Shown: positions 53,010 to 61,848 of the stretch, in pieces
Layout: each line of letters starts with the position of its first letter
How positions within the stretch are numbered: position 1 is the stretch's first letter
From: Bifidobacterium gallicum DSM 20093 = LMG 11596
GTDB lineage: Bacteria; Actinomycetota; Actinomycetes; Actinomycetales; Bifidobacteriaceae
Direction: 5' to 3'
Length of the DNA stretch: 64,000 bases
Assembly (NCBI RefSeq): GCF_000741205.1
Contig: NZ_JGYW01000009.1
Location: forward strand, 1 to 64,000
The notes under the pieces: model-generated
Told to the model about the DNA's origin: nothing
What the model saw: only the letters and a program-made list of their open reading frames with translations
Databases searched by the model: none
Position numbers and translations under genes: made by a program

Positions 53010-53193
53010 TGCAACCGGCCTTGGAATCGTCGAACAAACGAAAACAAAGCCAGTCGCAACGGAGCAAGGAAGGGATAGGAAAAGACAAGAAGAAGCAAGA
53101 AGAGGTAGCCCGCAACAGCCACTTCTTCCTAAAACGTTGCGCTAGGATAGGCATATTTACGACGGTTGACACCATATACGCAAATAGGGGGCA

Positions 53194-54198
53194 ATGATGA
53201 GCAACCATGAAGAATTCGGCAACTCGCATGACGATGGTCAGGAGATGCCCACCACACGCATTGACATCACTGAGTTCGACTCGTTCTCGCAACCCTCGGA
53301 CCCCGCACAACCATTGCCTCCGGCTATTGCGCCCACTCCCGCGGCTGCAGCGCATGCCGATGGGACTTCTTCTTCGCGAGCTGCACAGCCGCGCAAACGT
53401 TGGCCTGTGGTCGTGAGCATTGTGGCCGTGTGTGCACTGATCCTTGGCGGCATTGGTGGATTCGTATATGCGAACAACCATACGAAAGCGTTGAACCGTT
53501 GCCGCGCTTCCGTGGCCGCGTTCAGCGAGCAACGCAAGCAGTTGCTCGACACGATGGACCAGACCCCCAAACTTCAGCAGTTGATCCAGCAAGTACTTGG
53601 TGTGGATGAGATTCTTGATGCGGCAGCCAAAGCCGCCAACGCAGCCGAAGGCACAGTGGATCAGCAAGGGTGTGCCACGAATGCCACGATTACGCAGCTC
53701 AACCTGGTCGCCGACACATTGGATAGCGCCACCGATTCATTGCAATCATCGTTGGCAACAATGAAGAAGCCAATCTCCGATTCCACTGCTGAGGGATTGC
53801 TGGACTGGCTCGGACTGTCGGGAAATGCGAATGGTTCTGATTCCAATACGAACGGTTCGGACCAATCGAAGGATTCCAATAGCGATAGTGGCAACAGCGG
53901 AAACAATGAAAATAACGAGAATAACGAGAGCCAAGTAAACCGCGACAAGCAGCAGTTGTCTGAGTCGATTGAGCAGGGACGGTCGTTGCTGGAACGACTG
54001 CGCAGCTCCTATGAGGATTCGGCAGCCGCGCAACGATTTTCCGACGGCCTGCAGGCTGCGCTGGACACGGCCGAGCAGCTCGTCAACGAGTCAGGCGTGA
54101 AAGATTCACGCCTCTACAAAGCCGCCAAAGTCACGCTCGACGAAATCATCAAAGCCGTCAACGACTGGATCGACCAACAAGCCGCCAAAGCGCAGTGA
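53194..54198 (+). CDS. Single-pass membrane protein with extracellular helical region
   Basis: 334 residues (ATG 53194 or 53197). Residues 1-68 are polar and Pro/Ala-rich and should be cytoplasmic. WPVVVSIVAVCALILGGIGGFVYA (about 70-93) is the only membrane helix. The outer part has two helical repeats (CRASVAAFSEQRKQLLDTMDQT; DKQQLSESIEQGRSLLERLRSS) separated by an Asn/Ser/Gly linker (GSDSNTNGSDQSKDSNSD). The repeats resemble FIVAR-like surface modules. A cell-envelope role is likely; no catalytic motif is seen. It follows the IS607 element and ends in a terminator. Confidence 0.75.
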   Translation: MMSNHEEFGNSHDDGQEMPTTRIDITEFDSFSQPSDPAQPLPPAIAPTPAAAAHADGTSSSRAAQPRKRWPVVVSIVAVCALILGGIGGFVYANNHTKALNRCRASVAAFSEQRKQLLDTMDQTPKLQQLIQQVLGVDEILDAAAKAANAAEGTVDQQGCATNATITQLNLVADTLDSATDSLQSSLATMKKPISDSTAEGLLDWLGLSGNANGSDSNTNGSDQSKDSNSDSGNSGNNENNENNESQVNRDKQQLSESIEQGRSLLERLRSSYEDSAAAQRFSDGLQAALDTAEQLVNESGVKDSRLYKAAKVTLDEIIKAVNDWIDQQAAKAQ

Positions 54199-54248
54199 CG
54201 TCGGCAATCACAGACCGAGCCTTTCGACAAACCTGACACCCCACCAAA

Positions 54249-54286
54249 AAGAGTGGCGCTCACCAGACCCTGTGAACGCCACCCTT
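54249..54286 (+). terminator. Terminator of the membrane protein gene
   Basis: AAGAGTGGCG and CGCCACCCTT form a stem about 50 bp past the stop, followed by AATTATT. The region 54287-54495 has no gene; it carries CATCAAA three times in tandem near 54437-54460. Confidence 0.65.
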
Positions 54287-54495
54287 AATTATTGCCATAC
54301 GCTACGTCGCGAGGATGTCAACGCACGAACACTGCATACGGTTCCGCCAATGTGGCACGGATGATGATGGAGTTCTACAAAACAGCACAATATGATGCAT
54401 TGTGTAAAGCAGGAATCTATTTTGCATCGCAATACGCTTCATCAAACATCAAACATCAAACATATATAGGCGCACTTATATTCAGCAAGCAGCAA

Positions 54496-55185
54496 TCAGC
54501 TGGCGTCGCCTTCGCCGGCGGAGCGTTCTTTGCCGTAGATTTCGGGGATAAAACGCTCTTGGTCGTGCAGTTTGGGCCAGATGACGGGTGTGTCTTGCTC
54601 GAACGAGGCGGCAACGTCGAGGATGCGCTGATTGCGGGAGCCTCGGAACTGTAGCAGCGAATCATGCTCGGACTTGATATAACGGCCATCGACCAGAATG
54701 TCAATCTCATGCAGCAGGTCGAGCTTGTCCTGTGTCTCCCCTTCGCGCATGAGTTCTTCCCACGTGTAACCGGTCCAACACCAAATATCTTTGGTGTGAT
54801 CGAAACGCTCGCGAATCTTGCGGGCCAGCGGCAGCAGCACACCCGTATTCAGTAACGGTTCGCCGCCCAGGAATGTGATGCCCTGCACAAACGGTTGAGC
54901 GAGATCGTCCATGATCTGCGCCTCAAGCTTGTCGTTGTATTCGTGACCAGCCTGGAAATCCCAAATCGAAGCGTTATAGCAGCCCTCACAGTGGAACGGG
55001 CAGCCAGACACATACAAGGAAACGCGGATACCTTCACCGTCAGTCATCAAGAACCGCTTATAGTCAGCCACCATGTTGTGGCTCATACGGTTGGTCCACT
55101 GCCCAGCACGCGGGTTGTTTGCCAGCCTGGTGGGGATGAACGGTCCGCGGCTGGTTTCTGAAGCGGCAAAATCATGGGTTGGCAT
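54496..55185 (-). CDS. nrdG: Anaerobic ribonucleotide reductase activating protein
   Basis: 229 residues. The radical-SAM cluster motif is CPFHCEGC (CxxxCxxC), preceded by GEGIRVSLYVSG and followed by ITFLGGEPLL. It uses S-adenosylmethionine and a 4Fe-4S cluster to form the glycyl radical on NrdD. The first 33 residues before MSHNMVADYKRF are less conserved, so a later start is possible. It lies downstream of nrdD with a hairpin between them and is probably expressed from the NrdR-controlled promoter by read-through. Confidence 0.95.
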   Translation of the reverse strand: MPTHDFAASETSRGPFIPTRLANNPRAGQWTNRMSHNMVADYKRFLMTDGEGIRVSLYVSGCPFHCEGCYNASIWDFQAGHEYNDKLEAQIMDDLAQPFVQGITFLGGEPLLNTGVLLPLARKIRERFDHTKDIWCWTGYTWEELMREGETQDKLDLLHEIDILVDGRYIKSEHDSLLQFRGSRNQRILDVAASFEQDTPVIWPKLHDQERFIPEIYGKERSAGEGDAS

Positions 55186-55256
55186 GGAGTTCCTTGGTAG
55201 TTAATGCGTGCAATTCGTGGATGGTACGGGTTTCTATACGATAGCGAACCCATGAC

Positions 55257-55290
55257 AAAGGCCCGTGGCGCCGAAGCGCTCACCGGGCCT
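55257..55290 (-). terminator. Attenuating hairpin between nrdD and nrdG
   Basis: On the minus strand AGGCCCG and CGGGCCT form a stem followed by TTGTC. It lies between the two genes and could reduce nrdG expression relative to nrdD. Confidence 0.65.
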
Positions 55291-55318
55291 GTAGAGTGTC
55301 AATGCGACGAGCGTGGGG

Positions 55319-57715
55319 TTACTTGGTTTCCTCGAACCATTCGCGCGAGGTGCCGTTGCTCAACGTCACGCGACCGGTCTCACCAGCCATGTGCTTGACG
55401 CGATGCGCAATCTCTTCATGGCGGCCATGCACCATCGGACGCTGCACCGGGTTGCCCAGGTAACCGCACGTGCGCTTCGTCACGTTGCACAGGTCAGGAT
55501 CGCTGTTGCCGCACTCGGGGCACTTGAACCCTTCTTCAGTAGGTTCAAAGTCGCCTTCGAAACCGCAGACGAAGCAGTGATCAATTGGCGTATTCGTGCC
55601 CAAGTAGCCGATGCCAATGTTGTAGGCGTAATCCCACACTGCTTCCAGGGCCTTCGGGTTGGCCTGCAGGCATGGGAATTCGCAGTAGTTGATGAAACCG
55701 CCCGAAGCCAAGTATGGGAAGTCCTTCTCATAATCGAGCTTCTCCATGGGGGTGGGTTGCAGCCATACGGGGTAATGGAACGAGTTCGTGTAGAAGTCGT
55801 GGTCGGTCACGCCCTCAACCTCACCAAACTTCTCGCGGTCCATGCGGTTGAAACGATCGGTCAGTGATTCGGCGGGCGTGGAGTACACCGAATAGTGGTA
55901 GCCCTCTTCCTTGCACCACTGCTTGCACAGCTCGTTCATACGACGCACGATTGAAAGCGCGAACTCCTTGCCCTGCGGATCCCAGCCGTGATCACGCATC
56001 CAATCCTTGCCAAAGAACATGGCCGTGGTCTCATACAAACCGATATAACCGAGCGACACAGTGGCACGCTCGTTGCGGAAGAGCTGGTCAACAGTATCAT
56101 TCGCTTCCAAACGGCCGAACGCACCATAACGGAACAGCGTCGGAGCGTTGAGCGGCGTCGCCTGCTTGCAACGCATGATGCGGAACTGCAACGCCTGGTG
56201 CGCAATGTCCATGCGCTCTTCGAACAGCTTCCAGAAGCGGTCAACGTTGCCATGCGATTCCAACGCGATACGTGGCACATTGACCGTGACAACACCCAGA
56301 TTCATGCGACCGTCTTCAACATCTTCGCCTGTTTCGGGGTCAATCCAACCCTGCAGGAACGAACGGCAGCCCATCGGAGCTTTGAACGAACCCGTGATCT
56401 TCACGATGTTGTCGTAGAACACTACATCCGGGTACATGCGCTTCGTAGAGCATTCGAGAGCCAGCTGCTTCAAATCGTAGTTGGGATCCTCAGGATCGGC
56501 ATTCACACCATGCTTGATCGTGAACACCAGCTTGGGGAAAATGGCCGTGTGGCGGTCCTTGCCCAAACCGCGAATGCGGTTGAGCAGAATCGCACGCTGA
56601 ATCTCGCGAGCAAACCACGAAGTACCCAAGCCAAGGCCCACCGTCACGAACGGGGTTTGGCCGTTGGACACGCGGTTCGAGTTGATCTGGTATTCCATCG
56701 TCTGCATGGCATCGTAAATGGCCTTGCGCGTCATAATCTTGGCGTAGACCTCACGCAACTGGTCCAGTTCAGAAAGGTTCTCATCAAACGGAGTATCTTC
56801 GGGCAGCGGCTCGCGGTTCTCGAAATGCAGCCATTCGGGCTCCTGCTGCTTGAGACCCTGCACCATGGCTTGCGCAACCTCAATAGGAGTGGAATCAGGA
56901 ATCATGGCCTGGGCCATGTTGAGGTTCTTCGCATAGTCACGCTTGGCATATTCTTCAAGCATTTCATCAGCACGATTGACCGTCTGACCACCGTACTGGG
57001 CGCCTGCAATATCCTTGATGATCTGCGTAATCTGCGTGGCCGCCGTACCAATGGACTTCGGCGAGTCCATCATCGCGTTGCCCAGTGCAAAACCGTGACG
57101 CAGCATGTCACCAAAATCAGGCAGCGAGCAGTTGCTCATCGCGGTAAACGGCGAATAGTCAGCGTCATGGAAATGGATGTCACCCTTGAGATGGGCGTTG
57201 GCCACAGAATCGGGCAGCATTGCGAAAGCCGAAGCCTTCGACACGGCGCCGGCCAGCAAATCACGCTGCGTGGCATACACATTCGAATCCTTGTTGGCGT
57301 TCTCGCGCACCAGCGACTCGTCCTTGTTCACGAGACGCTTCACGGCTTCGTTGATATCGGTAGCCTTGGCACGCTCAATGTCTTTGTTCAGACGGTAATT
57401 CGTGTAGGTGCGGGCCACGTCATAGAGATGATCCTCAATGAGCGCGTGCTCAACAAGGTTCTGGATATCTTCAATCTTTGCAGGACCGTTGTAACGTGCC
57501 TTGATTTCACCTTCGACCTGCTTGGCGATATCGCGGATCATGCCCTCCTCCTGGGGGCCGACCTCCTTGTCCAAATCATCAAAAGCCGACTTGACCGCAA
57601 CGACGATGTTGATGGGGTCGAAGTCGACGATACGACCATCGCGCTTCTCAACGAGCACTTTCGAAGATGCCTGGACCTTCGAAATCGTGGGTGCGTTCAG
57701 CGTCTGAGTATCCAT
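55319..57715 (-). CDS. nrdD: Anaerobic ribonucleoside-triphosphate reductase (class III)
   Basis: 798 residues from ATG 57715 (GAAAGGAATCAGGA upstream); the longer frame to 57796 is not conserved. An ATP-cone (VEKRDGRIVDFDPINIVVAVKSAF) at the N-terminus gives allosteric control. The C-terminus has the zinc site CFVCGF...CPECGN and the glycyl-radical loop RTCGYLGN. It reduces ribonucleoside triphosphates under strict anaerobiosis. nrdG supplies the radical. Two NrdR boxes lie about 100-145 bp upstream. Confidence 0.97.
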   Translation of the reverse strand: MDTQTLNAPTISKVQASSKVLVEKRDGRIVDFDPINIVVAVKSAFDDLDKEVGPQEEGMIRDIAKQVEGEIKARYNGPAKIEDIQNLVEHALIEDHLYDVARTYTNYRLNKDIERAKATDINEAVKRLVNKDESLVRENANKDSNVYATQRDLLAGAVSKASAFAMLPDSVANAHLKGDIHFHDADYSPFTAMSNCSLPDFGDMLRHGFALGNAMMDSPKSIGTAATQITQIIKDIAGAQYGGQTVNRADEMLEEYAKRDYAKNLNMAQAMIPDSTPIEVAQAMVQGLKQQEPEWLHFENREPLPEDTPFDENLSELDQLREVYAKIMTRKAIYDAMQTMEYQINSNRVSNGQTPFVTVGLGLGTSWFAREIQRAILLNRIRGLGKDRHTAIFPKLVFTIKHGVNADPEDPNYDLKQLALECSTKRMYPDVVFYDNIVKITGSFKAPMGCRSFLQGWIDPETGEDVEDGRMNLGVVTVNVPRIALESHGNVDRFWKLFEERMDIAHQALQFRIMRCKQATPLNAPTLFRYGAFGRLEANDTVDQLFRNERATVSLGYIGLYETTAMFFGKDWMRDHGWDPQGKEFALSIVRRMNELCKQWCKEEGYHYSVYSTPAESLTDRFNRMDREKFGEVEGVTDHDFYTNSFHYPVWLQPTPMEKLDYEKDFPYLASGGFINYCEFPCLQANPKALEAVWDYAYNIGIGYLGTNTPIDHCFVCGFEGDFEPTEEGFKCPECGNSDPDLCNVTKRTCGYLGNPVQRPMVHGRHEEIAHRVKHMAGETGRVTLSNGTSREWFEETK

Positions 57716-57812
57716 TCCTGATTCCTTTCTGCGGGCGTTGCAACCCGAGTCGGTGATGCCCGTAAAGCTCCTCACAGCCTTGCGAACAGTCAGCACTCTA
57801 CCTCTTCCCCAA

Positions 57813-57859
57813 CCCCTATATCTAGTTCACCACGCCGCCCTAATGACTAGATATGGTGG
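57813..57859 (-). promoter_or_regulatory. Tandem NrdR boxes upstream of nrdD
   Basis: CCCCTATATCTAGTTC (57813-57828) and TGACTAGATATGGTGG (57844-57859; minus strand CCACCATATCTAGTCA) fit the NrdR box pattern ACACwATATxTwGTGT. Their 31-bp spacing, three helical turns, is the normal arrangement. NrdR with dATP/ATP would repress nrdD-nrdG. Confidence 0.75.
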
Positions 57860-58067
57860 TTTTTGGCATCTTTCCGCCAAAATTACATCGGTGTGATTTA
57901 TCTTACTCAGCATGCTGTTCGCCTGCCGCCCAAGTCCATGAGATGCGGTGTGTCTGGCTCAATGATTGAGATATGCGATAACCCCCTTGTCGACACGCCG
58001 AACTGTTGTGCGACACTCCGGAGCACGCTGTTGCATGAAGTCCATTTGTTGATGGATTCTAGGCAGT

Positions 58068-59408
58068 ATGAGTTGGAACACCGCCTATGGAATGAACCCG
58101 ACTGCAGGCGCAGCACAGGGCTTCGGGCAGCCGTTTGCCGGTACGCCTGAAGCTCCGGCCGCCGCCGTCCAAGAACCTCCCGCCCTAGCCCGCGACACCA
58201 CGGCCGAGAATCCGTGGCCCGTGAGCCTGCTGAGCCAGAAGTACCACACTGCTGTGGAACGCTGGCCCGCCGTATGGGTCGAAGGCCAGATCATTGAAAT
58301 CAATACACGCCGCGCGTCATCGGTGTACATCACGTTGCGCGACAGCACACAGGATGTGTCACTGTCGGTCAACGGGTTTGGCATGTTCGCGCAAATGGCG
58401 CGCAACTTCAAACAAGGCGACCGTGTGGTCATCCACGGCAAAGCTGATTTGTGGGTCAAACAAACCCGCCTGAGCTTGCGCGGCGACGACATTCGGCGCA
58501 TCGGCGCAGGCGACCTCAAGGAACGCATTGAAGAACTGCGCCGCAAACTCAAGGGCGAAGGTCTGTTCGACCAAGATCGCAAAGTCGCGTTGCCCGAGTT
58601 CCCGCGCACGATCGGCTTGATTTGCGCGCCTCAAGCTCGCGCCGAGGGCGATGTGATCACGAATGTGAACCTTCGCTGGCCCACTGTGAATTTCCACATT
58701 GTGCATACGCATGTGCAGGGAGCCCAATGCCCACCCGAAGTCATTGACGCCATCCGTCAGCTTGATGCCGATCCGGAAGTCGACGTGATCATTGTGGCGC
58801 GTGGCGGCGGCAGCTTCGAAGACCTGATCGGTTTTTCCGATGAAGGCGTAGTGCGTGCCACAGCGGAATGCGTAACGCCTATTGTCAGCGCCATCGGCCA
58901 CGAAGACGATTGGACGCTCATCGATTTGGCAGCCGATTTGCGCGCATCGACACCCACCGATGCCGCCAAACGCGTCGTACCGGATGTGCGCGAGCAGACG
59001 CAACTGGTCAGCTCGGCCATGGCCCAAATGACGATGCGCCTTACGGCCCGACTTGACAATGAAACACGTCTGGTTGAAGGCTATGTAAACCGGCCCAGCC
59101 TGACGCGTCCACAAACCATTCTCGAACCCCATGAGCGCTTCCTCGATGAAGCCACGCGGCGCATGCGCATTGCATTGACGCGTCTGGCCGATGAGGAACA
59201 GCTCGTCGTGGAACGCAATGAAGCCACGTTGCGAGCGCTGAGCCCGCAATCCACGCTTGACCGCGGTTATGCCGTGGTGATGACGGCCGATGGCCATGTT
59301 GTTGATAGCGCTAGCCATGTCACGCAGGGTGATGAATTGACGATTACACTCAAGCGCGGTGCTGTCGTCGCTCAAGCGCAAACCGTTGTTACTGAGGAAA
59401 GGAATTGA
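58068..59408 (+). CDS. xseA: Exodeoxyribonuclease VII large subunit
   Basis: 446 residues. The OB-fold nucleic-acid domain WVEGQIIEINTRRASSVYITLRD is near the N-terminus after a 60-residue Ala/Pro leader. The catalytic region contains DVIIVARGGGSFEDLIGF and ISAIGHEDDWTLIDLAADLRASTPTDAA, the family hallmarks. With XseB it degrades single-stranded DNA to oligonucleotides from both ends. The ribosome site is weak (AGGCAGT). The stop overlaps xseB by one base. Confidence 0.95.
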   Translation: MSWNTAYGMNPTAGAAQGFGQPFAGTPEAPAAAVQEPPALARDTTAENPWPVSLLSQKYHTAVERWPAVWVEGQIIEINTRRASSVYITLRDSTQDVSLSVNGFGMFAQMARNFKQGDRVVIHGKADLWVKQTRLSLRGDDIRRIGAGDLKERIEELRRKLKGEGLFDQDRKVALPEFPRTIGLICAPQARAEGDVITNVNLRWPTVNFHIVHTHVQGAQCPPEVIDAIRQLDADPEVDVIIVARGGGSFEDLIGFSDEGVVRATAECVTPIVSAIGHEDDWTLIDLAADLRASTPTDAAKRVVPDVREQTQLVSSAMAQMTMRLTARLDNETRLVEGYVNRPSLTRPQTILEPHERFLDEATRRMRIALTRLADEEQLVVERNEATLRALSPQSTLDRGYAVVMTADGHVVDSASHVTQGDELTITLKRGAVVAQAQTVVTEERN

Positions 59409-59764
59409 TGATGTCTGCCAAGAAAGAAACTGTGGAGATTGAAGTGGAAGCTACGGCTGAGCCTGTCGCTGAGACGGCTGGCGCCGAGGAGCCTCAAGTG
59501 GCTTCGAGTTTGACTGAACAGGAGCGTGCTGATATTGCGGCGATGACGTATGAGCAGGCTCGTGATCAGCTGATTCAGGCTGTGCAGGCGCTTGAGACGG
59601 GTGGTTTGAGTCTTGAGCAGTCTATGCGTCAGTGGGAGATTGGTGAGGCGTTGGCTGAGCGTGCGCAAACGTTGCTGGGTCAGGTGCGTGCCAAGCTTGA
59701 TGCGGCGCAGCAGCGTCAAGCGCAAACTGCGCAAATGGCTGGTACGCAGTCCAATCTTGAATAA
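59408..59764 (+). CDS. xseB: Exodeoxyribonuclease VII small subunit
   Basis: 118 residues from ATG 59408 (TGATG overlap with xseA; GAGGAAAGG six bases upstream). The conserved part is MTYEQARDQLIQAVQALETGGLSLEQSMRQWEIGEALAERAQTLLGQ, a two-helix hairpin. The first 40 residues are acidic and not conserved. Several copies bind each XseA. Confidence 0.95.
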   Translation: MMSAKKETVEIEVEATAEPVAETAGAEEPQVASSLTEQERADIAAMTYEQARDQLIQAVQALETGGLSLEQSMRQWEIGEALAERAQTLLGQVRAKLDAAQQRQAQTAQMAGTQSNLE

Positions 59765-59907
59765 GGGTAATTGGGTATCGGGTTGGCTCTTCGTGTCCGT
59801 GTCTGTTCAGTAACGGTCATGAAGAGCCGGTACATCGGCATTGCGCCCCACGTTGGTGAACCATCATTGAATCATTGCATTGCTGAATCGCTGAATCATT
59901 GAATCGT

Positions 59908-59947
59908 TGTGGCCATGGGTAAGGCATTGATCTTGCGCATGGCCACA
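59908..59947 (+). terminator. Inverted repeat downstream of xseB
   Basis: TGTGGCCATG and CATGGCCACA are perfect 10-bp arms. No U-tract follows. The preceding 59863-59907 repeats GAATCATTG/GAATCGTTG several times. Confidence 0.5.
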
Positions 59948-60028
59948 ATGCTGTGTGACCATGCGCGATGCTCATGCCGCCAAGAGGCAGGTTGCTAGTG
60001 GCATGATGCTGGTTTGACGCGCATCAGA

Positions 60029-61099
60029 TTACTGCGCTTGGACCATGTTGGAACAGTCCAGGGTGGCGAGCAGCGCTTTGTGGCTGGCTTGTGGGATGCG
60101 TACGGTTTGCACTTGCCCGACGCGCACTCCTTCTTCCACAAGGATGTGGTCGGGCGCGTTCAAGGCTGGTATCACGCGTATATTAGCTGGCCACGTGAAT
60201 GCGAATCCGTGGCCGGAGACGATGGCTGCATCGTGGAACCGTGTGCCGAGGATTTCCCGGAATGCGCCGTGGTCGTTGGTGGCGTTGAAGTCGCCGAGTA
60301 GCACGAATTGATGGTCGGTGTTCGTGCGCAATGCGGCCAGTTGCATCAGCGAATCATGCCATGCTTGCATATGTTGCCAGTCGCTCCATGTCATCGGCTC
60401 TGTGGTGACGGATACGAAGCGCAACTGCCGGTCGCAGGCTTGTACGGTACCTGCCGGCATTTTGGATGAGGTGCTGTTGATTTGTGAATCCGCTGGTATC
60501 GAGAGCGGGGCTGCTGCCCAGATACCGCTGCCTGACCCATTGCGGCTGGCGGCGTGGATTGAGTATGGCAGTTCATGGTCAATGCCGGCTGTGTTGAGTG
60601 CGTCAACCAATGCTGGCGTGGTATGTTGCAATGCCAACAATTCCACGTGCTGGTCGCGTACGGTGTCCACAATTGCCGTGGCATCGGCATGGCCATCGTT
60701 GGCGTCGAGTGTCATCACACGCATCACGGCGTCTTGCGTGTTACGCAACGGTTGGGCTACGGCATCACGGGCCTTTTGCGACAATGCTTGCGAGTCATTG
60801 CTGTGGAAGAATGGCGTTTGCCAATACACTTGCGCCGCGATGCATACGATAGCCGCGAATGCCACGACCCATCGTCGTCCGATGCAGGCGAGCACGCAGC
60901 CGATAATCGCGATGACGGCCACCCATGGAGAATAGGCCAATACGACCGCGATACCGAGATACGCTTGCATGTCTTCAGGCAGCAACCGCAACACGCACGC
61001 TACAGCGGCGATCAATGTCAGCACACCGGAAAGCATGCGTGCAATCGCATGATGTTTCATCAACCACCGTTCCAATCCGTTATGCGTACTCACCGGCAT
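60029..61099 (-). CDS. Membrane-anchored endonuclease/exonuclease/phosphatase family protein
   Basis: 356 residues if started at ATG 61099; ATG 61060 (GGAACGGTGG upstream) is an alternative. Three membrane helices fill the first 90 residues (MLSGVLTLIAAVACVLRLL; VVLAYSPWVAVIAIIGCVLACIG; WVVAFAAIVCIAAQVYW). The rest is an EEP domain facing out: MTLDANDG, LLALQHT, LLGDFNATNDHGAFREIL and PDHILVEEG. The usual E in the LxLQE motif is replaced (LALQHT). It probably hydrolyses phosphodiesters or phospholipids at the envelope, if active. Confidence 0.82.
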   Translation of the reverse strand: MPVSTHNGLERWLMKHHAIARMLSGVLTLIAAVACVLRLLPEDMQAYLGIAVVLAYSPWVAVIAIIGCVLACIGRRWVVAFAAIVCIAAQVYWQTPFFHSNDSQALSQKARDAVAQPLRNTQDAVMRVMTLDANDGHADATAIVDTVRDQHVELLALQHTTPALVDALNTAGIDHELPYSIHAASRNGSGSGIWAAAPLSIPADSQINSTSSKMPAGTVQACDRQLRFVSVTTEPMTWSDWQHMQAWHDSLMQLAALRTNTDHQFVLLGDFNATNDHGAFREILGTRFHDAAIVSGHGFAFTWPANIRVIPALNAPDHILVEEGVRVGQVQTVRIPQASHKALLATLDCSNMVQAQ

Positions 61100-61276
61100 T
61101 CGTGTGCAACGCTGTGCGCCACACAAGAATGCAAGCGTCCAGCATACTCAGGTCACCTGCATCACCCCAGCCCACCTATGGCGCCACCTGTTCACGCGCC
61201 CGCGCTCATATATGCGTGGATTCCTAACGACATGCTGCCGCAAGCACCGTGCAGCATGGTATAATCGGTCTCTGTT

Positions 61277-61352
61277 GCCCTGGTAGCTCAGTGGATAGAG
61301 CACCGCTCTCCTAAAGCGGGTGTCGTCGGTTCGAATCCGATCTGGGGCACCA
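61277..61352 (+). tRNA. tRNA-Arg (anticodon CCT)
   Basis: The cloverleaf is complete: acceptor GCCCTGG/CTGGGGC, D-arm with TAGCTCAGTGGATAGAGCA, anticodon arm CGCTCTCCTAAAGCG with anticodon CCT, T-loop GGTTCGAATCC, and an encoded CCA end. It reads AGG codons. Confidence 0.97.
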
Positions 61353-61356
61353 ACGG

Positions 61357-61405
61357 CAAGAGGCCATGTTCATCACACACGACGAAATGGCCTCTTGTCT
61401 GTTTT
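61357..61405 (+). terminator. Terminator after tRNA-Arg
   Basis: CAAGAGGCCAT (61357-61367) pairs perfectly with ATGGCCTCTTG (61387-61397), followed by TCTGTTTT. Confidence 0.88.
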
Positions 61406-61523
61406 CGGCTTCTGTGCACCTGAACGAACTGCTTGCAATAACGGCTCCTGCTATGTATGCGGCTTCATCGTCCAGATCAAGTCAGCAAGCAAAGCAATTG
61501 GGAGTAAACACGCGCAGAAAACG

Positions 61524-61803
61524 TATCGTGTTTGTACCACGGTGGTACGAACGCGCTATATGATAGGCGGATTCGTACTGTCTTTGTACCACGGTGGTAC
61601 AACGGCGATACGGATTTTGACGCTTTTGTATCGTGTTTGTACCACGGTGGTACAAACGCGACACATTCTGGCGAAAATCCGTATTGTGTTCGTACCACGG
61701 TGGTACAAACGCGCTACATATTGGAGCAATCCGTATCAGTTTTGTACCACGGTGGTACGAACGCGGTACACCTTGAGCGCGCCACGTTTTGTACCATTGC
61801 AGC
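61524..61803. repeat. Five-copy palindrome array with 52.5-bp pitch
   Basis: The palindrome GTACCACGGTGGTAC occurs identically at 61534, 61586, 61639, 61692 and 61744. Extended arms (GTTTG...CAAAC) and an upstream GTATCGTG plus downstream GCG are partly conserved; the roughly 20 bp between units differ. The mean period is 52.5 bp, five turns of B-DNA, so all copies face one side of the helix. A decayed half copy (TTTTGTACCAT) is at 61787-61797. There is no CRISPR-type spacer length or leader. The array lies between tRNA-Arg and the DUF4391-like gene. Confidence 0.92.
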
Positions 61804-61848
61804 ACAGCAGCACAGCGGCACTGCAGCACAGCACATGAGGAGGGATCC

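Larger units (their letters stand above)
51110..53015 (+). mobile_element. Complete IS607-family element
   Basis: It comprises tnpA and tnpB overlapping by 11 bp and a right-end hairpin at 52987-53009. A promoter TTGTTT-N18-TATCAT (about 51086-51115) precedes tnpA, so the left boundary may be a few tens of bases further left. Exact ends cannot be set without an empty site for comparison. Confidence 0.75.

Noticed and set aside
53661-54033. Antisense hydrophobic ORFs over the membrane protein gene
   Set aside because: They are shadows of the Asn/Ser/Glu-rich coding strand; apparent hydrophobicity comes from reverse translation of polar codons.
61524-61803. Palindrome array as a CRISPR
   Set aside because: The repeats are self-complementary 15-mers with drifting flanks, spacers of about 20 bp and no leader or cas genes; both known arrays here have a 61-bp period.
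61320-61838. Long ORFs on both strands through the palindrome array (peptides with VPRWYN / YHGGTN)
   Set aside because: The repeat period is 52-53 bp, not a multiple of three, so the motif falls in shifting frames. The open frames come from the palindromes, and no ribosome site is present.
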